A stretch of DNA of 24,600 nucleotides from Ruminococcus sp. UBA7014 (GCA_002449575.1 DJXC01000131.1:1-24600), one strand, 5' to 3'. Numbered from the stretch's first letter, positions 7,527 to 16,743 are shown. Notes: generated from the sequence alone by a model not told the origin. Translations and numbers: made by a program.

Positions 7527-9473
7527 TTATTCTTCTGTGGAAGTTTTCTTTTCCAGAAAAGCTGGTGTGGCTTCCTGAAAAGTATTTTCTGGGTGTTCAG
7601 CGATTTCTGATTTTTCTGGTGCGGAGACTTCCGGAACTTCAGAAAGGCTCTCGCCGTTCATGAGCTTTTCAAAATCAGGTCCTTCAATCTTTTCATGCTG
7701 AATCAGATACTGTGCGACTGTGTGAAGCTGGTCAATATGCGTGCGGAGAATCTCTTCTGCCTTTGTATAACCCTGTTCCACAAAGTTTCTGATTTCAGCA
7801 TCAATTTCGGCTGCCACTTCATTGGAATAATTCGGCGTACTGCTGAAATCACGTCCAAGAAAAGGCTCACTCTGGTCGTTGCCATAGACAACAGGACCTA
7901 ATTTTTCGCTGAATCCGTAACGGGTTATCATGTTTCTTGCAGTCTGGGTAGCACGTTCCAGGTCATTGGATGCGCCTGTCGAAATATCATCCATAATCAG
8001 CTTTTCAGCGACACGTCCGCCAAGCAGTACAATGATTTCTTCATGCATTTCTTTCAGGCTGTTGTAAGATTTGTCATGCTCCGGCAGTGAAAGTGTATAG
8101 CCACCTGCCATACCACGGGGAATAATCGAAATCTGATGCACTTTATCCTGATGCGGACAGTAATAAGTGCAGATGGCATGACCGGCTTCATGATAGGCTG
8201 TCAGCTTTACTTCACGTTCTGTCTTGACACGGGATTTCTTTTCCGGTCCTGCTACTACTTTGATTGTTGCTTCTGCAATGTCCTGATTTGTAATTGCTTT
8301 TCTGTTGGCTCTTGCTGCCAGTAAGGCAGCTTCGTTTGTCAGATTTTCTAAGTCTGCACCCGTGAATCCGACTGTTGTCTTGGCAATATCGCTCAAATTG
8401 ACATCTGGTGCGATAGGCTTGTTTTTGGTATGCACTTTCAGAATTTCTTCTCTGCCTTTAATGTCTGGATAACCAACTACTATTTGTCTGTCAAATCTTC
8501 CCGGTCTGAGCAGTGCAGGGTCAAGAATATCTCTTCTGTTTGTTGCAGCAATGACAATGACGCTTTCATTTCCGGTAAAACCGTCCATTTCTACAAGCAA
8601 CTGGTTCAGGGTCTGTTCACGTTCGTCATGTCCGCCGCCCAGTCCAGCTCCTCTGTGTCTGCCTACAGCATCAATTTCGTCAATAAAAATAATAGACGGT
8701 GCAGTTCTCTTTGCTGTATCAAACAAATCACGCACACGTGATGCACCTACACCAACGAACATTTCCACAAAATCCGAACCGGATATTGGGTAAAACGGAC
8801 AGCCTGCTTCTCCGGCAACTGCTCTGGCAAGCAATGTTTTACCAGTTCCGGGAGGTCCGAGCAATAAAACGCCCTTTGGAATTCTTGCGCCCAGTTCTGC
8901 GTATTTTTTCGGATTTTTCAGAAAATCTACAATTTCTGTCATTTCAAATTTTTCTTCATCTGCGCCGGCAACATCATTGAATGTCGCTTTTTTGCTGTCT
9001 GCTTGTGTCTTGATGGTTGCTTTTCCGAAATTCGTGTACTTTGTGCCGCCTGCCTGACGCATCATAAATATAAACAGCACAACACCCATCACCAGAATAA
9101 TAAACGTTGGTACATAGGTAATCAGCCACGAATTATCTGTAATCTTGTAATAATCCTGTTTCAGCGGTAATTTTGGATTTGCATTGTTATACTTAGTTCT
9201 GTAATCTTCTGTATCACTCAGAAAAATAGAGACATTCGGTACAGAATAGGTCACTTCTTCGTTACTGTCTTTCAGTTTCAGATTCAGTTCACCTGTACCC
9301 AAATCCAGCGTATAATCCGTGACTTCCAGATTATCGAAATGTGAGATAATCTGCGAATATGTGTATTCCGGTTCTTTTTTGTTCAGCTGCGGCAGCATAT
9401 AGGCTGCAAGAAAAATCAGCAATGCTGCAATAACCAGATAGGCAACTATGCCTCTGCTTCTTTTTGGTGTCAA
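7527..9473 (-). CDS. ftsH: ATP-dependent zinc metalloprotease FtsH
   Basis: This membrane-anchored AAA+ protease degrades misfolded membrane proteins and short-lived regulators. With the TTG start at 9473 it has 648 residues. Transmembrane helices lie at about 8-29 and 117-138 around an extracytoplasmic domain. Walker A is GPPGTGKT (206-213), Walker B IIFIDE (261-266), and the arginine fingers are in RPGRFDR (323-329). The zinc motif is HEAGH (428-432), with the third ligand Asp near 504. The frame extends to another TTG at 9512, but only the inner TTG has a spaced AAGGAG site (8 nt). A CIRCE-like operator and a -10 box lie upstream, so it has stress control besides read-through from tilS. 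The hpt gene often found between tilS and ftsH is absent. Confidence 0.95.
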   Translation of the reverse strand: MTPKRSRGIVAYLVIAALLIFLAAYMLPQLNKKEPEYTYSQIISHFDNLEVTDYTLDLGTGELNLKLKDSNEEVTYSVPNVSIFLSDTEDYRTKYNNANPKLPLKQDYYKITDNSWLITYVPTFIILVMGVVLFIFMMRQAGGTKYTNFGKATIKTQADSKKATFNDVAGADEEKFEMTEIVDFLKNPKKYAELGARIPKGVLLLGPPGTGKTLLARAVAGEAGCPFYPISGSDFVEMFVGVGASRVRDLFDTAKRTAPSIIFIDEIDAVGRHRGAGLGGGHDEREQTLNQLLVEMDGFTGNESVIVIAATNRRDILDPALLRPGRFDRQIVVGYPDIKGREEILKVHTKNKPIAPDVNLSDIAKTTVGFTGADLENLTNEAALLAARANRKAITNQDIAEATIKVVAGPEKKSRVKTEREVKLTAYHEAGHAICTYYCPHQDKVHQISIIPRGMAGGYTLSLPEHDKSYNSLKEMHEEIIVLLGGRVAEKLIMDDISTGASNDLERATQTARNMITRYGFSEKLGPVVYGNDQSEPFLGRDFSSTPNYSNEVAAEIDAEIRNFVEQGYTKAEEILRTHIDQLHTVAQYLIQHEKIEGPDFEKLMNGESLSEVPEVSAPEKSEIAEHPENTFQEATPAFLEKKTSTEE

Positions 9474-9522
9474 GAGCTTCACTCCTTTTTCATTTTGACT
9501 TTGCCTGTGCAAGTTTTCAGAA

Positions 9523-9549
9523 TTGGCACTCTCATGGCGAGACTGCTAA
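9523..9549 (-). promoter_or_regulatory. CIRCE-like operator (probable HrcA site) upstream of ftsH
   Basis: On the minus strand the sequence is TTAGCAGTC, nine bases, then GAGTGCCAA. The HrcA operator consensus is TTAGCACTC-N9-GAGTGCTAA, so 16 of 18 arm positions match and the spacing is exact. It sits between a TATACT -10 box and the ftsH start, the usual place for CIRCE. HrcA itself is not in the window. Confidence 0.8.
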
Positions 9550-9563
9550 TTTTTTGATGATTT

Positions 9564-9569
9564 AGTATA
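9564..9569 (-). promoter_or_regulatory. Probable -10 box of an ftsH promoter
   Basis: TATACT on the minus strand lies 20 nt past the tilS stop and 15 nt upstream of the CIRCE-like element. No good -35 is visible at 16-18 nt, so the promoter is only suggested by the box and the operator's position. Confidence 0.5.
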
Positions 9570-9588
9570 CATCATCATTGTGATAATT

Positions 9589-10941
9589 CTATGTGCGCCG
9601 GGTGTCAGTTCTGTGAACATGCAGAATCAGCATTGTCTGTGTTTTTTCTGTGACGGCAGCACGTTCTGCTGTTCCCAGATGCTCCACCCATAGCAGACCT
9701 TCGGCATCTGAAAGATAATGCAGTGTATTCCGCTCTGAAACAGACTGTGTCTGAAGCCATTTTTTGACTGAAATGGTATGATTCCGGTCAGCAGTTTTCA
9801 GATACAGTCCATTCTTTCTGCCGTGTAATACTGCGGACTTCTTTATTATATCATAATCCAGTGCCGAATTTGCAAATATTTTGTGAATTTTTTCAAATTC
9901 AGCAGAATTTTTTCTGCTGATGCATTCTGCTTTGACAAGATATCCCGGAAAAATCTGGTTTTCTCCCAGAATCAGCAATTTTTCCGGTGGTTTTGACTGA
10001 CTGTATTCCAGATACAAGACATGTCGGCTGACATGTGCTGTGACTTTTCCACGGACGATTTCTGCCTGTCCGCCTTTGGCAAGCAGTTTTTGTACGGCTG
10101 TCACTGTCCGGTAGCCGGAAGGCAGTTCCTGTTCTTCCAGAAACTGCCGGATACAGCGTTTTTGTATTGCAGGATGCAATTGCTGTAATTCTTTCAGGCA
10201 GCCGTCCGGACAAATGTGTTCTGCATAAGCTTTCCGGGCAGAAAGTTCCAGATAATTTTCTTCTTCTGTCAGGATATCTGTCATCATGGCAACATTCTTT
10301 TCTGAACTGCCTGCACAGATTCCGGAGAATAAAGGCACAATATGATGTCGGATAAAATTCCGTGTATAGACATCTTCCAGATTGGAAGAATCCGTGATAT
10401 AATTTATTTTCTGTTCTGTCAGAAATGCTTCGATTTCTTTCCGGCTGGATTTCAGTAAGGGACGGATATATCTGTCACGCTGTTCCGGAATGCCGCAAAG
10501 TCCCTTTAATCCTGTCCCTCTGGCAAGCCGGAATATTACTGTTTCAAGATTGTCTGTTGCATTATGTGCTGTTGCCGTCAGTCCGGCGGCATGTTCTGCA
10601 AATGCACGATAACGACATTCCCGTGCTGCATTTTCTACAGAATATCCTTTATGCGTCTCCTCCTGCCGGAATTTCTGTACATCTACAGCAATTATCTGCA
10701 AAGGCACATGCAGACTTTTACATAATTCCGCACAGAATTTCTCATCACGGAGACTTTCTTCTCCTCTCAGATGATGCTGAATGTGAATTGCTGAAATTTC
10801 CAGCTTGTATTTTTCCCGGAATTGCAGCAGACAATATAATAAACATACGCTGTCTGCCCCTCCGGACAGGGCGCAGGTGACATGCTGTCCCTGTATCTGT
10901 TTTCTTTCCAGAAAATTCCGGACGGATTCAAGCGGTTTCAT
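9589..10941 (-). CDS. tilS: tRNA(Ile)-lysidine synthase
   Basis: This 450-residue cytoplasmic enzyme uses ATP to attach lysine to C34 of the minor tRNA(Ile), changing its codon reading from AUG to AUA; it is normally essential. The N-terminal PP-loop is CALSGGADSVCLL (SGGADS at 26-31). HIQHHLRGEESLRDE, TATAHNATDNLETVIFRLARGTGLKGLCGI and RPLLKSSRKEIEAFL are family signatures. The C-terminal third is the weakly conserved tRNA-binding region. The ATG overlaps the end of dnaB by 14 nt, and a GGAG site lies inside dnaB, so translation is likely coupled. ftsH lies downstream. Confidence 0.94.
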   Translation of the reverse strand: MKPLESVRNFLERKQIQGQHVTCALSGGADSVCLLYCLLQFREKYKLEISAIHIQHHLRGEESLRDEKFCAELCKSLHVPLQIIAVDVQKFRQEETHKGYSVENAARECRYRAFAEHAAGLTATAHNATDNLETVIFRLARGTGLKGLCGIPEQRDRYIRPLLKSSRKEIEAFLTEQKINYITDSSNLEDVYTRNFIRHHIVPLFSGICAGSSEKNVAMMTDILTEEENYLELSARKAYAEHICPDGCLKELQQLHPAIQKRCIRQFLEEQELPSGYRTVTAVQKLLAKGGQAEIVRGKVTAHVSRHVLYLEYSQSKPPEKLLILGENQIFPGYLVKAECISRKNSAEFEKIHKIFANSALDYDIIKKSAVLHGRKNGLYLKTADRNHTISVKKWLQTQSVSERNTLHYLSDAEGLLWVEHLGTAERAAVTEKTQTMLILHVHRTDTRRT

Positions 10942-12271
10942 CTGATGATTTCTCCAGTGAGGAAAAACGTGTGAACTGTCCGTCCCATACTAAATTGACC
11001 GTTCCGCATTCGCCGTGACGGTTTTTTGCAACAATACATTCCGCTACATTCGGTGTCTGGCTGTCTTTGTTATAATATGCATCACGATACAGGAACAGTA
11101 CAATATCTGCATCCTGCTCAATAGACCCCGAATCTCTCAGGTCTGAAAGCATTGGTCTTTTGTCTGTACGGCTTTCCGGCCCTCTTGAAAGCTGTGACAG
11201 CAGAATGACAGGTACATTCAGTTCTTTTGCCATAATTTTCATCTGACGGGTGATTTCAGCAACTATCTGTACTTTGTTTTCTGTTCTCAGCGTACTTTGA
11301 ATCAAGCCCAGATAGTCAATCACGACAAGTCCCAGATTTTTTATCCGCCGGAGTTTGGATTTTATCTGCGGAACGGTGATACTTGCAGTATCATCAATAT
11401 AAATTGGTATGTTTGACAGATAACTTGTCCCGGCTGCCAGCCGAATCCAGTCGTCTCCGCTGATTCTGCCGTTGCGGAGCTTGTTGGAGTCTACTTGCGC
11501 TATTGCTGACAGCATCCGTGCTGCAAGCTGTTCTTTCGGCATTTCCAGTGAAAAAATACAAACAGCTTCTTCCGGGTGTGTTTTTGCAACATTCTGTGCC
11601 AGATTCAGGGCGAATGCCGTTTTACCCATTGCCGGACGTGCAGCAATCAGAATTAAATCCGATTTGTTCAGCCCGGAAATCAAACTGTCAAGATAGGCAA
11701 ATCCCGTTCCCATACCTTTGTATTTTTCCCGGTCAGGTCCTGCCAGCCTTCCTATCTGGGTATAAGTCTCGGATACCACTTCCCTCAGCGGTGTCAGTCC
11801 GCTGACATCTCTGCCCTGACGTATGCTGAAAATCTGCTGTTCTGTACTGTCAAGCAGCATCTGGGCATTTGTTTCGCCGTTCTGGATTTCGGACAGCACT
11901 TTCTGTGAAACTTCTGCCAGGGAACGCAGATAATATTTATCTGCTACAATTTTACAGTAACTTTCCAGATTTGCTACTGTCGGCACACTTTCTGCAAGAT
12001 TTATCAGATAATTTCTGCCTTCTGCGGCGGTTTCAAATACATGTGCTGCAAGTGCTTCATTCAGGACTGTAATTACATCCACATGATTTCCCGTCTGAAA
12101 CATGTTCATCATAATCGTGAACAGTGTCCGGTGCTGTTCGATATAAAAGCATTCCGGCTTGATATATACCAGCACAACGCTGAGTGTGTCACTGTCAATC
12201 AGAATTGCTCCCAGAATTGTCTGTTCTGCATCCAGACTGTAGGGCATGTTGATATGTTCAAAATCAGGCAT
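10928..12271 (-). CDS. dnaB: Replicative DNA helicase DnaB
   Basis: This hexameric helicase unwinds DNA ahead of the replication fork and binds primase through its N-terminal domain. The protein has 447 residues from the ATG at 12271. The N-terminal helical domain begins MPYSLDAEQTILGAILID. The RecA-like domain holds Walker A ARPAMGKT (211-218), Walker B VVIDYLGLI (316-324), and the C-terminal LLSQLSRGPESRTDKRPMLSDLRDSGSIEQDAD. The open frame extends 8 codons to a TTG, but AAAGGGG spaced to the ATG and family length favour 12271. No intein is present. It follows rplI by 48 nt, with a GC-rich hairpin in the gap, and overlaps tilS. Confidence 0.97.
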   Translation of the reverse strand: MPDFEHINMPYSLDAEQTILGAILIDSDTLSVVLVYIKPECFYIEQHRTLFTIMMNMFQTGNHVDVITVLNEALAAHVFETAAEGRNYLINLAESVPTVANLESYCKIVADKYYLRSLAEVSQKVLSEIQNGETNAQMLLDSTEQQIFSIRQGRDVSGLTPLREVVSETYTQIGRLAGPDREKYKGMGTGFAYLDSLISGLNKSDLILIAARPAMGKTAFALNLAQNVAKTHPEEAVCIFSLEMPKEQLAARMLSAIAQVDSNKLRNGRISGDDWIRLAAGTSYLSNIPIYIDDTASITVPQIKSKLRRIKNLGLVVIDYLGLIQSTLRTENKVQIVAEITRQMKIMAKELNVPVILLSQLSRGPESRTDKRPMLSDLRDSGSIEQDADIVLFLYRDAYYNKDSQTPNVAECIVAKNRHGECGTVNLVWDGQFTRFSSLEKSSDETA

Positions 12272-12289
12272 AATTTTTCCCCTTTCCCT

Positions 12290-12314
12290 GAACAAAAGGC
12301 GGCTGCTGCCGCCT
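12290..12314 (-). terminator. Short GC-rich hairpin between rplI and dnaB (possible attenuator)
   Basis: On the minus strand AGGCGGC, an AGCA loop and GCCGCCT are followed by TTTGTT. The stem is 7 bp and the U-run is interrupted, so it may be a leaky terminator or processing site that lowers dnaB output relative to the ribosomal protein gene. Confidence 0.5.
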
Positions 12315-12319
12315 GTTGC

Positions 12320-12766
12320 TTATACTTCTGTTACCTCAATGCGGATATTTGCTGAAATTCCTGTGTAAAGCCGGATTTCTGCTGAAAAACTTCCAAATGC
12401 CTTGATATCAGACTTGAGTACAATCTTCTTCTTGTCTACTTTGCAGCCGTGCTGCTTCTCCAGTTCCTGTGCAATCTGTGCAGAAGTCACAGAGCCAAAT
12501 AATCTGCTTCCTGTTCCGGCTTTTGCCTTGATGACAACTGTCTTTCCGTCTACGGCTGCCTTGATTTCTTCAGCAGTCTGTTTTTCGACATCCTTCTTGT
12601 GCTGTGCAGAAGCTTTCTGTCCCTGTAATTTATTGATATTTTCCGGGGTCGCTTCTACGGCAAGCCCTTTCTTTAAAAGCATATTGCGGGCATAGCCGTC
12701 AGCAACTTCTTTCATGTCGCCTTTCTTGGCAGAACCCTTGACATCCTGAATGAAAATCACTTTCAT
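12320..12766 (-). CDS. rplI: Large ribosomal subunit protein bL9
   Basis: The protein has 148 residues, the usual length. The N-terminal domain MKVIFIQDVKGSAKKGDMKE, followed by VADGYARNMLLKKGLAVEAT, is the diagnostic L9 signature. A long connecting helix (KLQGQKASAQHKKDVEKQTAEEIKAAV) and the C-terminal rRNA-binding domain (GTGSRLFGSVTSAQIAQEL) follow. It binds domain V of 23S rRNA near the L1 stalk. The ATG has AAAGGAAGA upstream. It lies 52 nt after gdpP and before dnaB, the common Firmicute order. A TATACT box about 35 nt upstream could be a weak internal promoter, but I see no -35. Confidence 0.97.
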   Translation of the reverse strand: MKVIFIQDVKGSAKKGDMKEVADGYARNMLLKKGLAVEATPENINKLQGQKASAQHKKDVEKQTAEEIKAAVDGKTVVIKAKAGTGSRLFGSVTSAQIAQELEKQHGCKVDKKKIVLKSDIKAFGSFSAEIRLYTGISANIRIEVTEV

Positions 12767-12818
12767 GATTACAATCTTCCTTTCTGTTTAAGTATATCTA
12801 TCGTGAATAATTAAAAAA

Positions 12819-14774
12819 TTAATTATTTTCTTCTGTGGCTGTTTCGGCAAGCACTTCCAGTAACTGATTTTTTGCCTGTTCTGATGTAATGCCACGCATC
12901 TGTGTGGCTGCCATTGTCTGATGACCGCCGCCGCCGAGCTGTTCCATAATGACCTGTACATTCACTGCACCCAGTGAACGTGCTGATATAGAAACCATAT
13001 CTTTTACGGTATAAATTACAAATGCTGCATTTACATGCGAAATGCTCAGTAATTCGTCTGCTGCCTGTGGGGCTACCAGCCGTATTTCCGGTGTTCCTTC
13101 CGGTGCGATTGCGATTGCGTGACAGCCGACTATCTCTGCTGAACCAACGATTTCTGCACGGCTCTTGTAGGATGCGATAGAACCCGAAAACAATCCTTTT
13201 ACTTTTACGGTATCTGCACCGATTTTTTTCAGATATGCCGCCGCTTCAAATGTCCGGACTCCTGTCCGCATCACAAAATTTTTTGTATCCAGCATTATCC
13301 CTGAAAGCAGACAGTCTGCACAACAGGCATTTACTTCTGCATTCAGCTTGAAATACTGAATTAGTTCTGTCACCATCTCACATGCTGATGAGGCGTAAGG
13401 CTCATGATGAAATACAACAGCATTGTCTACATAATTGACAGTCTTCCGGTGATGGTCTATCACGACTACTTTCTTCGCTGCCTGATATAATTCCAGACTT
13501 TCCAGAATGTCTTTGTTATGCGTATCTACGATGATTAGAAGAGTATCTTCCGTGATGGTGTCAATTGCCTGCTGTGGTGTCAGAAACAAGTCCTTTCCCA
13601 TTTCTTCTTCTGCAATAGCAATCAATTGTTTGGAAAGATTTTTTTCCGGGTCAACAACGACATTCACCGGAATTCCCATCAGCCGGATTGCGCCGGCTAA
13701 TCCGCAGGCTGAACCGATGGAATCCAAATCCCCGAATCTGTGTCCCATCAGATATACATTTGCACTGTTTAAAATTAAGTCCTGAATTGCTCCGGCGATA
13801 ATTCTGGTTTTGGCTCTGGATTTCTTTTCCACGCCTTTTGACACGCCGCCGAAAAAACGAAAACCGCTGTCTGTTTTTACGGCTGCCTGGTCGCCGCCTC
13901 TGCCAAGTGCCATATCCAGACACTGTACTGCCCATGCTTCACTTTCCTGCATAGTCGCTGCACCGTGTCCGACTCCTATTGAGAATGTCAGACAGTTTTT
14001 CTCATCTGCACGGATATTCCGGGCTTCATCCAGAATGCTGAATTTTTCAGCTATCAGCTGCTGGATATGTTCTTCTTCCAGAATTGCAATAAATTTATCA
14101 TTTTTCAGACGCTTTAAAATTCCGTTGGTCTGTGAAATAAACTGTTCCAAGAGTTTTTCTACTGTTGCACTGATTTCCAGACGGGTACTTTCCTTGGCGT
14201 TCTGAATCAGGTCTTCGTAATTATCTACCATTATCAGCATCACACACGGACGGGAGTTTTGATAATTCTGCCGGGTCTGTTCCAGTTCTGTAATATCTGA
14301 CCACAGAAAGGCAGTCAGCCGTTTTTCTTCTCCTTCGTAGGGGACGGAACGCACCTGATAAAAGCAGTCCTGCCAGTGAATTTCCTGAAATTCTACTTCT
14401 GTATCAAGTGGCAGAAATGCACTGAGCTTTTTGCCGAACATGTCTTCTGCATCCAGAATTTTTTCGCTGAAATAATCGTTATAATGCAGAAGAATTCCTT
14501 CTTCATCCAGTACACACAGTCCCATGTCAAGCTGCTGAAATGTTGCAAGTTCGGCTTCGGTGCATTCATGGTTCAGTTTTGCAATATAGCGTATCCGGCT
14601 GTGGTGAGAATCCAGAAGTGTGAGTCCTGTTATAGCGGCAAGCAGAAATGCCGGCAAACTGTACAGAAAACCATATCTTATACCCCTATGATACAGGACT
14701 GCTGAGGCTATCACTGTCAGTAAGAGCAGCAGAATTGTCAATACCCACAATGCTGTCTGATACTTTGGCTTCAA
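12819..14774 (-). CDS. gdpP: Cyclic-di-AMP phosphodiesterase GdpP
   Basis: This 651-residue membrane protein hydrolyses c-di-AMP to pApA, lowering a second messenger that controls potassium, turgor and wall homeostasis. Two membrane helices lie at about 8-27 and 33-54. A PAS-like region covers about 70-160. A degenerate GGDEF domain at about 175-305 has NDKF in place of the GGDEF core. The DHH domain has MGHRFGDLDS (His345, Asp349, Asp351), IVDTHN (Asp417) and VVIDHHRK (440-442). The DHHA1 domain ends in LGGGGHQ. The start is TTG at 14774, with AAAGGAG 9 nt upstream; no in-frame ATG fits. It lies 41 nt after rnjA. Confidence 0.95.
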   Translation of the reverse strand: MKPKYQTALWVLTILLLLLTVIASAVLYHRGIRYGFLYSLPAFLLAAITGLTLLDSHHSRIRYIAKLNHECTEAELATFQQLDMGLCVLDEEGILLHYNDYFSEKILDAEDMFGKKLSAFLPLDTEVEFQEIHWQDCFYQVRSVPYEGEEKRLTAFLWSDITELEQTRQNYQNSRPCVMLIMVDNYEDLIQNAKESTRLEISATVEKLLEQFISQTNGILKRLKNDKFIAILEEEHIQQLIAEKFSILDEARNIRADEKNCLTFSIGVGHGAATMQESEAWAVQCLDMALGRGGDQAAVKTDSGFRFFGGVSKGVEKKSRAKTRIIAGAIQDLILNSANVYLMGHRFGDLDSIGSACGLAGAIRLMGIPVNVVVDPEKNLSKQLIAIAEEEMGKDLFLTPQQAIDTITEDTLLIIVDTHNKDILESLELYQAAKKVVVIDHHRKTVNYVDNAVVFHHEPYASSACEMVTELIQYFKLNAEVNACCADCLLSGIMLDTKNFVMRTGVRTFEAAAYLKKIGADTVKVKGLFSGSIASYKSRAEIVGSAEIVGCHAIAIAPEGTPEIRLVAPQAADELLSISHVNAAFVIYTVKDMVSISARSLGAVNVQVIMEQLGGGGHQTMAATQMRGITSEQAKNQLLEVLAETATEENN

Positions 14775-14815
14775 ATTCTCACACTCCTTTCATGCAGATT
14801 TTCATCTGCATTTTT

Positions 14816-16609
14816 TTAAATTTCCATGATAATTGGCAAAATCATCGGACTGCGCTTTGTCTGTTCAAAGATAAATTCTGACATGCGGTCACGCAGCTTT
14901 GTTTTGAGTGATGCCCATTCCCGGAGTTCTGCATAGGAACAGCCTGCAAGTGTCCGGCGCATAAGCTGGCGTGCCTGTACCATCATATCTTCTGCTTCAC
15001 GGACATAGACAAATCCACGGGAAACAATATCAGGTCCGGCAACAATTTCATTTGTCGATTTCTGAATTCCGATAATAATAATTATCAGACCGTCTTCTGA
15101 CAGATGCTTTCTGTCCCGGAGTACAATTGAGCCGACATCACCGACTCCCAGACCGTCAACCAGTGTGCGTCCGGCGGGGACTTGCCCTACAATCCGCATG
15201 GTATTTCCGTCTGTTTCTATCACATTGCCGATAGAAGCAATCATAATATTTTCTTTGGGGACACCCATTTCCAGTGCAAGACCCTGATGCTTAATCAGAT
15301 GCTTATATTCACCATGCATGGGAATGAAAAATTTCGGACGTGTCAGTGCAAGCATCAGTTTCAGTTCTTCCTGACAGGCGTGTCCGGATACATGCACGTC
15401 ATACATGGATTCATAAATCACTTCTGCACCGGATTTCAGCAGTTCATTCACCACTTTTGTCACATGCTTTTCATTGCCCGGAATTGGGGTTGCAGATAAA
15501 ATAATAAAGTCCAGCGGTGTGATATTAATCTTGTTATGGTCATGCATTGCCATTCTTGTCAGTGCGGACATCGGCTCGCCCTGACTGCCGGTTGTAATCA
15601 GCACAAGCTGTTCCGGCGGATACTGATTGATTGTCTCGATATCGACAATAATATTTTTGGGTACTTCCAAGTAACCCAGTTCCAGAGCCGTTGCCATTAC
15701 ATTTACCATGCTTCTGCCCAATACTGCAACTTTTCGTTTTGTTTTTGCTGCCATATTAATAATCTGCTGTACACGGTGAATATTTGACGAAAATGTTGCA
15801 ATGATAATACGCCGGTTTCCTGCTTTGGCAAACAGTTTCTCAAACGATGCACCGACCTTGCTTTCTGACGGTGTATAGCCCGGACGTTCGGCATTTGTAG
15901 AGTCTGCCATCAGCGCAAGAACACCTTTGTTTCCCAGTTCGCCAAACCTTCCCAAATCAATGCGTTCGCCGTCTATTGGTGAAAAATCTACTTTGAAATC
16001 TCCGGTGTGTATCATGATTCCGGCTGGTGTGTAGATAATCAAACCCATAGAACCTGGAATGGAATGATTCACTTTGATAAATTCTACCGTCATACAGCCC
16101 ATTTTAATGGTTTTTTTTGCCTCCATGACGTACAGCGGCACTTTGTTCAGAATTCCATGTTCTTCCAGTTTGTGCTTAATCAAGCCGATTGTCATCGCCG
16201 AACCATAAACAGGCGCATTTACTTTTTTTAATAAATATGCCAGTCCGCCGATATGGTCTTCATGTCCATGTGTAATGACAATGCCTCTCAGCTTATCTTT
16301 ATGATGCTCTACATAGGAAAAATCCGGAATGACAATATCCACGCCCGGCATTTCGGCATCTGGAAATGCCAGTCCGCAGTCCAGAATAAACATATCATTG
16401 CTGCATTCAAATACTGTCATATTTTTGCCGATTTCATTCAGACCGCCAAGCGGAATAATCCGTACTGGCGCACGGTGCTGTTCATGCATTTTACTGCTGG
16501 TTTTTTTCTGGGGTCTGAAGGTTTTCTGGTCAGGTCGCTGTGCCACAGCGTATTTTTTCGGCTTTATTTCGCTCTGACCACGATTGGTGTGTGTGTTTGG
16601 AGTATTCAA
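14816..16609 (-). CDS. rnj: Ribonuclease J
   Basis: This 597-residue metallo-beta-lactamase/beta-CASP ribonuclease combines 5'-3' exonuclease and endonuclease activity and is central to Firmicute mRNA decay and rRNA maturation. The core begins at about residue 48 (VRIIPLGGLNEIGKNMTVFE). The zinc motif is HGHEDHIGG (114-122), followed by HSIPGSMG and HTGDFKVD. The beta-CASP region has ADSTNAERPGYTPSE, SGHACQEELK and FIPMHGEYKHL. The 47-residue basic N-terminal tail is unusual. The start is TTG at 16609, six nt after GAGG; the next ATG (codon 41) lacks a ribosome site. It is the first gene of the block and has a long structured leader. J1 versus J2 cannot be decided. Confidence 0.95.
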   Translation of the reverse strand: MNTPNTHTNRGQSEIKPKKYAVAQRPDQKTFRPQKKTSSKMHEQHRAPVRIIPLGGLNEIGKNMTVFECSNDMFILDCGLAFPDAEMPGVDIVIPDFSYVEHHKDKLRGIVITHGHEDHIGGLAYLLKKVNAPVYGSAMTIGLIKHKLEEHGILNKVPLYVMEAKKTIKMGCMTVEFIKVNHSIPGSMGLIIYTPAGIMIHTGDFKVDFSPIDGERIDLGRFGELGNKGVLALMADSTNAERPGYTPSESKVGASFEKLFAKAGNRRIIIATFSSNIHRVQQIINMAAKTKRKVAVLGRSMVNVMATALELGYLEVPKNIIVDIETINQYPPEQLVLITTGSQGEPMSALTRMAMHDHNKINITPLDFIILSATPIPGNEKHVTKVVNELLKSGAEVIYESMYDVHVSGHACQEELKLMLALTRPKFFIPMHGEYKHLIKHQGLALEMGVPKENIMIASIGNVIETDGNTMRIVGQVPAGRTLVDGLGVGDVGSIVLRDRKHLSEDGLIIIIIGIQKSTNEIVAGPDIVSRGFVYVREAEDMMVQARQLMRRTLAGCSYAELREWASLKTKLRDRMSEFIFEQTKRSPMILPIIMEI

Positions 16610-16743
16610 TTGTTACCTCATTTCGTGATGCACAAATGCTGCATTTCTGCCTTCCTGACATGGAACTGCTGGTAAATCGAAAACAGAAATGTCTGAAATC
16701 ATGCGAAGAAGGAAAATGCAGTAAATCATTTGCAATTGTTTTT

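Noticed and set aside
9474..9512. Longer FtsH start at the TTG at 9512
   Set aside because: It has no ribosome site, adds 13 charged residues before the first helix, and the inner TTG has AAGGAG at ideal spacing.
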